Shown in pieces: positions 39,271 through 48,375 of a stretch of DNA of 64,000 nucleotides. The position numbers and the translations under genes were made by a program. Location: contig VXAA01003157.1 of assembly GCA_013399115.1 (NCBI GenBank), positions 589,239 through 653,238 on the forward strand, given 5' to 3'. The stretch comes from Anseranas semipalmata. Lineage: Eukaryota > Chordata > Aves > Anseriformes > Anseranatidae. How positions within the stretch are numbered: position 1 is the first letter of the stretch; each line of letters starts with the position of its first letter. The notes beneath the pieces are model-generated. The model worked only from the letters and a program-made list of their open reading frames with translations, searched no databases and was not told where the DNA came from.

Positions 39271-39439
39271 CAGACCACTTAACTGCCTGCAGGCATACCA
39301 ATTAAGTGGAATTATCATCCCAATTAACCATTGTCCCTTGCCAGTCAAAACTCATTTGGTTTAATTCGGCTCCCTAGGAAATGTCCCAATTAACCAGATT
39401 TCCTAATTATCTGTGTCCTGATTAAGTGAAGTGTACTAG
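39271..39439. mobile_element. Possible ancient Tigger/pogo-like non-autonomous DNA transposon
   Basis: The block repeats one motif in varied form: CCAATTAAGTGG, CCCAATTAACCATTG, CCCAATTAACCAG, CCTAATTATCTG and CTGATTAAGTGAAG. The left end reads CAGACCACTTAACT. The right end, reverse-complemented, reads TAGTACACTTCACTTAATC, so the two ends are loosely inverted. Subterminal repeats of 'gattaaccgg' type are known in old pogo/Tigger-class elements. No transposase is present and a TA target duplication is not clear. A cluster of homeodomain-type ATTA sites is the alternative reading. Confidence 0.35.
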
Positions 39440-41530
39440 TACAGCCCACATTAATAAAAGAGCATTTTTACGTTGTTGCTTAATTCGTTTTCCAAAGTTT
39501 TGGTTTATGTGTAACATTCTTAGAAAAAGAATGGCCAAATTTGGGTTTTTATTCTAGCAATTACAGACTTGAAAGTCAATTGGACTACTGACATCAGTAA
39601 TTTAAGCAGGAATTGCCAAGAAAGTGTTATTTGCAAACAAAGACAACAACAGTATTCGTGTTTCGTGTTTGAAGCTGAATATTTCATTTAAATGTGATGT
39701 AGCCATAAGGTTAGTTCTTTAGTTAGTAAGAACTATCATTGCTTCTTGATTTCAAAAGATCTTTGCAGACTCATGCGAGCTACGAGGCCAGATTTTTTAA
39801 TGTGTTTGGACACATAATTAGGTGTAGAACATCTCTAAAAAGTGTGGTCTCTGCCACATGAAACACATTTAGAATATATTCAGTCTGTAATCATTATGTT
39901 GTTTGCTTCAAGGCATGCTTTAGTTTGTTGATAGAGGATGTCTCAGATGCTCCCCATGCCTGTGACCTGTGAGTAAACATGAAACTGAGATGTCTACTAG
40001 TAGTGTATGACCCTGATACTTCACCTCACATAAATGAAACAAGATGATAGAATTTGTTGGGAGGTCAGGGAACACGCTTGAAAAAGTGAAGAACCTAAGA
40101 TATTTCATTCATATGCTTAGATTGTATTTGTGATTAGAGTATATTGCCTGTGTCGTGTTGTATAGCTGTCTACTAATTATAATGTTACAATGATTTTCAT
40201 CCAAGAATCTCAAATCTTGACTGTACAGGAACATTTGAGGAAGGAGAAGTGAATGAGCTATAGAGTGGAACTCCTCTATGGTTTTCTTTTAAATCAGGAG
40301 CAGCCAGACGTTTTCTGTGCCTTGGTAATGACATCTTAATTGATTTGCCTGAACTTTACTGCACTTCCTTGCCAAAAAACACCACCACCCTCCGAAGCCT
40401 TGTATGACCATGGTTATCCTCACTGACTAGCTCAACTTCGTCTCAAAATCAAACAAAAAGCAGGTTTCCAGACAGTCCCAGGACTTAGCGCATAAACCAG
40501 CAACCATTTTTATTGTCACATGGCTATAATGGATACTAGGTAGTCTTGGCTGGCAGAACTGAGCTCTGCTGGATTTCCGGGGGAACTCTGCTACTTTCAG
40601 TAACTAAGAGTTCCACTTTTTGAATGAATAATTTTTACCATCTTCTTTTATGACAGTCTGACCATGACCAAGGTGAGTCAAGTCAGCACAAGGAGCACCG
40701 TATACAAGAATTTAGCCCCACACTAACACAGGAAGAGAATACCTATCAATCCCAAATATTAAAAGTACAGCATCCAGCAAAGGGGCATTATTGTGCAAAA
40801 ATGATAACCAAAACTATCAGGAAGTAAACAGGCTCACAAAAGAAAGATAGAAGCCTGTTTTATCTTTTCTGGGTGGCTTAGGTATCTCTATTTATGTTTT
40901 AATCAGATAAAAGCAGTAGTGAAAGAGGAAAGAAAATGTCATAGGCTTGATTGCTTTCACAGTTTTTACTGTGGGAGATATTAAAAACATTAACAATAGA
41001 TGGTATCATAAGAGGCTTCTGATAACTTATAATTCTCTCCAGCCTGCTGGGAATGTAAAAGCTTGAAAATGTTTCCCAAGTGAAAAATTTCTCTGTCACA
41101 ATGAAGTTTTCATTTTCTGTCTCTTATGCTGTGACTTTTCTGTCAGACCCACTTGGGATGTAGTGAGTAAGGCAATATTAAAAAAATAATAATTCTCTAG
41201 AGTACTCCTTCAGCACTGTCACATAATTTGAAAACAGCTGAACCACACTCTTGTCACTCTCTCCATGCTTAGATGAAATATTTTCATTCATGTTTGTTTT
41301 TGAGGTTTCCCAGCTCTTGAGATTTACCTAAATATTTCAGTTTCTTGAAAATCAGCATACTTTGATTAAGGATTATGGACTGTAAATGTATCAGATGGGT
41401 TAGGTGACAACCACAAATGACAATTCTTAGGGATTCATTACTGTGGAAAGTATACAAAAGGCTTTATGTCAACATTTGTCCTCCCCACTACCTTTAAGAT
41501 TTCTGAATAACATCACATTAACAGAGGGGG

Positions 41531-41548
41531 AAAAAAAAAAAAAAAAAA
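41531..41548. repeat. A18 homopolymer
   Basis: Eighteen A in a row, about 210 bases left of the CR1 at 41760 and not joined to it. Confidence 0.95.
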
Positions 41549-41759
41549 GCTATATTCTTTTAACTGGTTAATGGAAAAGAAAAACAGTTGTAGAGGGAAA
41601 CTACTGTACTGATTTATTCTGATTGTAGAAGACTGCATATTTTGGACAGAGATGATGATCACTGTGATACTGCAGTGAACATGAACAGTATTGAAATAAA
41701 TTGCTGATTTATGCACTTGATGTGTATAAAGTTTCTACATTCAGAAGTAGATGGCAAAC

Positions 41760-43430
41760 AGAATCACAGAATCACAGAATGGTTGAGGTTGGAAGGGACC
41801 TCTGGAGATCATCTGGTCCAACCCCCCTGCTCAAGCAAGGTCACCTAGAGCACGTTGCCCAGCACCATGTCCAGACAGCTTTTGAAGATCTCCAAGGAGG
41901 GAGACTCCACAACTTCTCTGGGCAACCTGTGCCAGTGCTCCATAACCCTCACAGTAAAGAAGTGCTGCCTGATGTTCAGAAGGAACCTCCTGTGTTTCAG
42001 CACTGTTCACAGTACTCCAGGTTTGACCTCACCTCACAAGAAGGCTGTTGGCCTTCTTTGCCGCAAGGGCACATTGCTGGCTCATGTTCAACCTGGTGTC
42101 CACCTAGGACACCCCTAGGTCCTTTTCTGCCAAGCTGCCTTCCAGCTGGGTGGCTCCCAGCATATTTTGGTGACTGGGGTTGTTCCTCCCCAGGTGGAAG
42201 ACTTTGCACTTCTCTTTTTTGAACTTCATGAGGTTCTGTCAGCTCATTTCTCCAGCCTGTCAAGGTCCCTCTGGATGGTAGCATGACCCTGCCATCACAA
42301 ATCTGGATGGCATATCAGCCACTCCTCCCAGGTTTGTATCATTGCAAACTTGCTGAGGGTACATCAGCAAACTTGCTGCCCCATCATCCAGATCATTAAT
42401 GAAGATGGTAAACAGGACTGAATCCAGTATTAACTCCTGGGGTAGACTGATAGTTACTGGCCTCCAGCTAGACTTTGCACCACAGATCACTACCCTCTGG
42501 ACCCAGTCATTCAGCCAGTTTTCAACCCACCTCACTGTCTGCCCAACCAGACAGCTTGTGTATGACAATCTTATGGGGGACAGTGTCAAAGGTGGTACTG
42601 AAGTCCAGGAAGACAATATCCACTGATCTCACTTCATCTATCAGACTTATCAAGTTGGTCAAGCATGACTTCCCCTTGGTGAATCCATGCTGACTACTCC
42701 TGATGTCATTCTTGTCCTTCATGTGCTTCATCCTGGAAATGATTTCCAGGATTAGCTGCTCCATCACCTTCCTGGGTGGCCTGTTCCCTGTGTCTTCCTT
42801 CTAGTCCTTTTTGAAGATAGGGATGACATTTGCTTTCCTCCAGTCTTCTGGCACTTCTCCCAGTTGCCACAGTCGAGCAAAGATTATTGAGAGTGGCCTC
42901 GTTATGACATCAGTCAGCTCCCTCAGCACTCATGGGTGCATACCATCAGGGCCCATGGACTTACATATGTCCAGTTTACTTAAGTATTCCCTGACCTGAT
43001 CCTCTTCTACCAACGCTACATCCTCCTTGCTCTAGCCTTTCAGCCTGGTCTCTGGGACTTGCGATTCCTGAATGACAATCTTGCTGGTAAAGATTGAGGC
43101 GAAGAAGGTGTTCAGTACCTCAGCCTTTTCCCTGCCCTGTCTAACCAGGTCCTCTCTCTCATTCAGCACCGGACCCACATTTTCCCTAGACTTCCTTTTG
43201 TCCCCTTGTGTACTTCTTGTTGTCTTTGAAACCCCTAGCCAGATTCAATTCCATTTGGATTTGGCTTTCCTAACTCTTTTAACTTTCCTGGATGCTCAGA
43301 CAATGTCTCTGGATCTCCCAGGTTATCATCTGTGGTTCCACCTTCTGTATGCTTCCTTCTTGTGTCTTGAGTTTGGCTAGGAGCTCCTTGTTCAGCCATG
43401 CAGGCCTCCTGGCATTTTTTTTTTTTTATC
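41760..43430 (-). mobile_element. CR1 LINE, longest copy in the window, with two internal deletions
   Basis: The tail at the left is AGAATCACAGAATCACAGAA, followed by GGTTGGAAGGGACCTCTGGAG. It runs through the 3' UTR and ORF2 end into the reverse-transcriptase region, with broken frames on the minus strand at 42616-42260 and 42767-42522 (SSQHGFTKGKSCLTNLI block). The catalytic Asp-Asp box near 42330-42350 is lost. Two jumps, near 42000 and near 42033, drop roughly 300 and 80 bases relative to the other copies. It ends at the right near a T-run (43415-43427). At about 1.67 kb it is still well short of a full CR1 (about 4.5 kb). Confidence 0.92.
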
Positions 43431-44686
43431 TTTAAAGTTCTCAATCCTGCATAACGCAGATAGAAAAAGAAATGCTACCTGGTAACTGTATATTTAGTAA
43501 CATTCTCAACATTCAACATTTAACAGATATTTACCTTTTTATTTTTTTTAGATCCATGAAGCAAAATAAGACTTAATTGGTTTTCTGTTGACTGCATGTG
43601 TTGTGTAGTTATATTGATGACAGTGATTAAAGATGTGAATACCAAAAGGTAAAATGACTAAAGCCAGAATTTCAGCAATTAACCTGCCTAAGTTTATTCA
43701 GGTATTCATATCCTTATGGACATAGTCTCTGCAAGCAAACTGTGCAAAGCACTTTAAAATGAATGTGCTTCTTTTAGGTGTGCACATGATTTGCCACTGA
43801 AAAGAAAAAGAAATGCTTTTTCTTTTTTGATTATGGTCTTTCTGTTAAGGGCCACTGCGATTTTAACTATTGCTAGTACAGGAAAGGAATAAAAATGTGG
43901 TATTTTGCAATTTTTTCTTTCACCTCACTGCTCTATTAGTTGTTAGATCACATCAGTGCTCGAAAGTCCTGTCTCTTCTGAGCATTCTAACTGCTAAGTT
44001 CCGTACTAATTAAAAAAAACTCAAGGGAAATAGCAGAAAAGCCCTTTGAAGGATAAAAATATAATAGTCAAAAAGGAAACTTCTGAAGGCATGATAGAGG
44101 AGTTCCAGTACACTAGAAAGAAAGCATAGTAGAAACCTGAAGTTTTTCCCGATTTGAATTACTTAGGCTTTTTTTTTGTTTAAGTAATACCATCAATAAG
44201 AAAACATCATGAAAACTAATGTGCTAATTACAACGTTATGGGATTTAGAGGTGGAAGAGAACACAGGTAATCTGTATCCCCCTGCCAATGCTGACTTGGT
44301 TTTGTGAAAACAATCTGTGTGCCTTGTAAAAGGACCATTAAAAGTAGTATATGAAAAGATCAAAGTTAGAGAAATTGAATTTGTTTTATTCTTCTGGGCT
44401 CTAGCTTGTGAAACAGTTGTTGCACTTAAGGAACAAAAGAAATTCAAATTAAAAAATACTGCTCGTTTCAGCTACAAGCAGTACTGCTTCGAATTTTCAT
44501 CAGAATTCTGCAAAGAGTTTCAGCAAAGAGTTATCTATGATAACTCCAAATTGTACTAATTGATTATGGTTTGTGCCCATTTTTAATCTGCCAATACCAT
44601 ATACCTTCACATATTCCTGTGGAAACAGGTTCTAGAAGTTCCCTACATGTTGTGTAAAATATTTTATTTCACCACAGCATAGCCAG
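43430..44686. other. Unclassified intronic sequence
   Basis: AT-rich sequence between two CR1 copies. No gene or repeat is recognised. Confidence 0.5.
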
Positions 44687-45262
44687 CCAGTCAAAAGAGG
44701 TGATTCTCCCACTGTATTTAGCATTGGTGAGGCCTCCCCTTGCATACTGTGTGCAGTTCTGGGCTCCACAACATAAAATGATGTTAAGGTCCTTGAAAGC
44801 GTCCAGAGGAGGACAACAAAGCTGTTTAAAGGGCTAGAAGGCTTTCCTTATAAGGAGAGGCTGAGGACACTTGGGTTGTCTAGTTTGGAGAAGAGGAGGC
44901 TGAGAGGCGACTTCATTGCTCTCTGCAACTTCCTGAGGAGGGGAAGTAGAGAGGGAGGTGCCGGCCTCTGCTCCCTGGTCACCAATGACAGAACACGAGG
45001 GAATGGCACAAAGCTGTGCCAGGGGAGGTTCAGACTGGCCATCAGGAAAGACTTCTTTACCATGAGGGTGGTTAAACACTGGAAAAGGCTTCCTAGTGAG
45101 GTGGTTCATATCCCTTGCCTGCCAGTGTTCAAGAGGCATTTGGACAATGCCCTCATGAATATGCTTTAATTAGCCCTGAAGATATCAGGCAGTTGGACTA
45201 GATGATCTTTGAAGGTCCCTTCCAACTGAACTAATCTATTATGTTCTGTTCTGTTCTATTCT
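44687..45262 (+). mobile_element. CR1 LINE, 5'-truncated
   Basis: A plus-strand copy opening with AGAGGTGATTCTCCCACTG and GGTGAGGCCTCCCC (ORF2 C-terminal part), followed by TTTGGAGAAGAGGAGGCTGA. It ends with GATGATCTTTGAAGGTCCC and a tail of CTGTTCTGTTCTATTC type near 45262. A 97-codon frame (44876-45169) is still open in the normal frame ([30 protein letters not shown]). It resembles the copy at 31300 in its tail. Confidence 0.93.
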
Positions 45263-45420
45263 CCCTTTTTAAACCTAGCTCATACTAGTTCAATGGACTA
45301 CCCTCTGCTACATGATTGTTTTTTGTTGTTGTTTTGGTTTGGGTTTTTTTTGCAGGGACAGGTAGGGGGTGGCAGGGAGATTTGGTGTGTTACAGTTCAG
45401 TTTATCCATGGTCAGATTAT

Positions 45421-45464
45421 TTCATGGTTTTGTAAACCTCAGCCTTATCCCCCTCAACATTCAT
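45421..45464 (-). mobile_element. Ancient CR1 LINE, part 1 of 3
   Basis: CATGGTTTTGTAAACCTCAG and TTATCCCCCTCAAC match, in decayed form, the minus strand of the ORF2 end of old CR1 subfamilies. The element continues at 45966 after the inserted CR1. The left limit is uncertain. Confidence 0.55.
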
Positions 45465-45956
45465 TGTGCCCAGTTCTGGGCTCCCCAGCACAAGAGACAC
45501 ACGGAGCTACTGCAAAGGACCACAAAGATCGTGAAGGGACTAGAGTCTCTCTCCTGTGAGGAAAGGGTTAGAGAGCTGGGACAGTTCAGCCTAGAGAAGA
45601 GGAGACCCAGGGGGGATCTTATCAATGTATGTAAAAACCTGAAGGGAGGGTGCAAAGGGGATGGAACCAGGTTGTTTTCAGTGGTGCCCAGTGCCAGTGA
45701 CAGAAGGCAGTGGGCACAAACTGGAACACGAGAGGTTCCGTCTAAAGATTGGGAAACACTTCTGTACTGTGAGGGTGACAGAGCACTCAAATAGGTTGCC
45801 CGGAGAGGTAGTGGAGTCTCCCTCCTTGGAGATACTCAGAAGCTGTCTGGACATGGTGCTCAGAAACTTGATGTAGGTGGCCCTGCTTGAGCAGGGGTAT
45901 TAGATCAGATGGCCTCCAGAGGTCCCTTCCTACCTCAACCATTCTGTGATTTTGTG
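45465..45956 (+). mobile_element. CR1 LINE, 5'-truncated, inserted in an older CR1, with 9-base target duplication
   Basis: Opens TGTGCCCAGTTCTGGGCTCC and runs through the ORF2 end (LSCEERVRELGQFSLEKRRP) to the tail ATTCTGTGATTTTGTG at 45941-45956. AACATTCAT stands directly before it (45456-45464) and directly after it (45957-45965), a perfect 9-base target duplication. Its frame is broken once near 45715. It shares GTTTTCAGTGGTGCCCAGTG with the copy at 2817, so both belong to one subfamily. Confidence 0.95.
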
Positions 45957-46061
45957 AACATTCATCGTTTCAAACAGAAGAGTCCAGGTCTCTGAAGGCT
46001 CACCTCGTAAGGTAGCTGCTCCATAACCTGGTTCATTTTAGTTGCCTTCCTTTGTACCTTC
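45957..46061 (-). mobile_element. Ancient CR1 LINE, part 2 of 3
   Basis: After the duplicated AACATTCAT the old CR1 resumes with GTCTCTGAAGGCTCACCTCG, GGTAGCTGCTCCATAACC and CATTTTAGTTGCCTTCCTTT. It then stops abruptly at the TGTCACAG start of the retroviral LTR (46062). Confidence 0.65.
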
Positions 46062-47085
46062 TGTCACAGAGTTAGGTTTTATACAACTCCAATGCAGCAG
46101 TAATTAAGGATTTATTATATATTTTTATGGTAAATAATAAGACTAGATTATATGATTTTTAACAGCACTTAATCAATATTTAAGCATTAGTTAATTAACA
46201 CGATGATCTAAAAGAATTTGCTACAGTGGAAACAGTGACTTAGTTAAAGATTCAAGAATGACAAGGTTCACCCGAAACTTACTGCAGGGTACTGGGGGAT
46301 TTCTAAATTCAGTTGCTTTCAAGATTCCCCCTTAGGGTGAATTACTCACCCCGCTCCCTCATCAGCATTTGTACATAGATGAGCTTGTTCCTCGAGAAGT
46401 CAGCCCTGAGAGATGTTCCACCTCAGGGGTACCTGGATAGGTGTCTCGGCTTAGGGCAAGATGAAGGACACAGTGCACTGTGGACCCTGGAGAGCTCAAA
46501 GAGTTCTTGCTTGGGATCGTTGTTCATAGGATTGTGAGATAATTGTCTTTTAGTCAGTAATTTTCCAGGATTCGGGTCTTTTTCACTTTGTTTATGGTTC
46601 ACTTTGTTTATGGTTCAGGTTGTGCAGTCCTCCTCCCCTTAACACTTAATCATGCCCTTGTCAATTAGTCATACCACAGGGGCCCAGGATATGGTCAGGG
46701 GGAGGCCTGATCATCCTGTGCCCATATCACATAAATAACATGGGAGTGAGGCAGTGTCAGGCTTCACCACACTCTGTAGATGACAGAGAAATGATGCCAT
46801 GACAGCTTTTCCTTGAATCATGGACAACAAAAGGATGATGCTGTGCCATATTTATTAGATAAAGTGATGAACTCGTAGTCAAGCTCAGATTCCTTATCAT
46901 GTTGTTTCCTGGACTCCAATGTGATTCATCATTTTCCCATGAGAGATTTCATGACATCAAGTCTCTGCCTGGTGCTCCTTTATTAGAGCTGTCCAGTTCA
47001 AGGAACGATCACATCAAGGCCTACTGCAGCTCATAAGCCTGAGCAAAACTTACATCAAGTGCAGGAGTAGAGTGTACCCACCACA
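46062..47085 (-). repeat. Proviral 3' LTR
   Basis: About 1,024 bases, TGTCACAGAGTTAGG at the left and GTACCCACCACA at the right, giving inverted TGT/ACA ends. It contains a 16-base direct repeat (TTCACTTTGTTTATGG at 46582-46597 and 46598-46613). Its right-hand 100 bases recur at 48066-48167. Confidence 0.7.
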
Positions 47086-47279
47086 CTCCACCTTGTGACT
47101 ACAGTCAATTCACTTTATCCTCACAGAGTGGTAGTGGGGTTACCTCTTGCCTCTGTGGTATAAATATATTAGCAAATGGTTTATGCCCGTAGGCGGGCAA
47201 CTTTAAGAATCATTAGTATGAGCCAAAGCACAATGCTTATTCCTTTGTTTTCACATGCCCAATTGTATACACTGAAAAT

Positions 47280-48060
47280 TTAAACAATTTTGTACGCACA
47301 AGGGGATTCTTTCGGCAGCGCAACTTGTTTAGCCATCCTCCAAACCCTGGTATATAAAGCAATAGTTAACATTAAACATAAAATGATATGGGTTAGTAAA
47401 ATCACGATAGGGTGTAGAGTCAGGTTCAGTACTCCAGTTGCCATAGGAGACCATCCAAGCAGGACTTCCCACCATCAGTGCTCTCCATCCTTCTAGACTC
47501 TCTGTAACACTGGGTGTATTTCTTCACTATTGTGATGGACTGTGATAAGAGTCTTTTGTCTTGTTTTCTGTGTCTGTTGTAGGAGGCTCACTGGATCAGG
47601 ATTGTGTAGGAGTCAGTTGACTAGGGTCAAATTCATTCCAGTAGGTGTTGGTTGCAGTTTGCAATATAGAATATAATCAAAAGACAAATCTTTGTGAGTA
47701 ATTATGGCTGCAGAGAAATTAAAATCACAACTGATGATTGTGGAAAAAACTACACACATAAATCAGACTGATTGGTTACACTATGAATGATATCATCTAT
47801 TAGCAAGGATTCATGCAATGTTTGCATACATACGCATCCTTTTCCAATATATATGACTACTGTTTTGGAAATCTCGTTGGGATGTATTTCAAAATGACAG
47901 ATATTTTGTTCTGTATCTAAACAGGTATCTTGAGCTTTGAGAGTGTTCTCTCAAACACAGAGTGTTTGCCAATTTTCTTCCATTTTGTTGGGCCCACACT
48001 CTGTGTTCTAATGGATAGAGTATAGTACCGTTGTGATTTAATCCTAGCTGTGATTTAATC
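47280..48060 (-). pseudogene. Retroviral env C-terminal remnant, broken
   Basis: On the minus strand a stretch from about 47470 down to a stop at 47280-47282 is open. It encodes a run of about 20 hydrophobic residues (roughly 47360-47425) followed by a short polar tail, as expected for the membrane anchor and cytoplasmic end of a retroviral envelope protein. Its position, about 200 bases before a 3' LTR, fits. An in-frame stop or frameshift lies at about 47473. The sequence to about 48060 resembles avian ERV env DNA but is frameshifted and stop-ridden, and no minus-strand frame reaches 60 codons from an ATG. It is non-functional. Confidence 0.6.
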
Positions 48061-48065
48061 CTAAT

Positions 48066-48167
48066 TTAATTCGTCCCGTTGAAGGAACAATCACTTCAAG
48101 GCCTACTGTGGCTCATAAGCCTGAGCAAGACTTATGTCAGATGCAGGAGTAGAACATACTCGCCACA
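48066..48167 (-). repeat. Stub of the second proviral LTR
   Basis: GAAGGAACAATCACTTCAAG and TCATAAGCCTGAGCAAGACT repeat 46983-47085 at a constant offset of about 1,082 bases, with roughly one base in seven changed. A 15-base repeat (TGTGATTTAATCCTA, 48034-48048 and 48051-48065) ends exactly where the homology begins. Confidence 0.8.
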
Positions 48168-48375
48168 CCTCTCACATCCTCCATCCTCCAGAGTTACATA
48201 TCTTCCACATAACTCAATTTACATCCATTTTGAGATGTACAGACCAGAATTTCACTTAGTATACAGGATTTTACATAGAGGTCAAGTGACTTCTGAAAGT
48301 CTTGTTCTCAGTACCCTTTTTGATGATTCCCAAAGCCAGTCTGGCTTTTCAGCTGTCACTCCACATTGACCTGTT
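48168..48375 (-). mobile_element. Ancient CR1 LINE, part 3 of 3
   Basis: CATTTTGAGATGTACAGACC, CAGGATTTTACATAGAGG, TTTTTGATGATTCCCAAAGC and TCACTCCACATTGACC are in the order expected for the minus strand of an old CR1, continuing from part 2 across the inserted provirus. Confidence 0.6.

Larger units (their letters stand above)
35110..41755. other. Unclassified intronic sequence
   Basis: AT-rich sequence with no CR1 or LTR. Noted items are pyrimidine tracts at 37633-37673 and 38955-38985, a T-run at 38192-38205, a possible ancient DNA transposon at about 39271-39439, a micro-exon-like motif at 40657-40672, and A18 at 41531-41548. Confidence 0.5.
46062..48167 (-). mobile_element. Deleted endogenous provirus (LTR - env remnant - LTR stub)
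   Basis: A minus-strand provirus. At the left is a nearly complete LTR (46062-47085, TGT...ACA). Then come about 195 bases, a decayed env end (47280 to about 48060) and a second copy of the last 100 bases of the LTR (48066-48167). The order matches 3' LTR, env and the start of the 5' LTR. Gag, pol, most of env and most of the 5' LTR are missing. It sits inside an ancient CR1, whose two parts continue on both sides. A target duplication is not clear. It has no intact reading frame and is inert. Confidence 0.75.
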
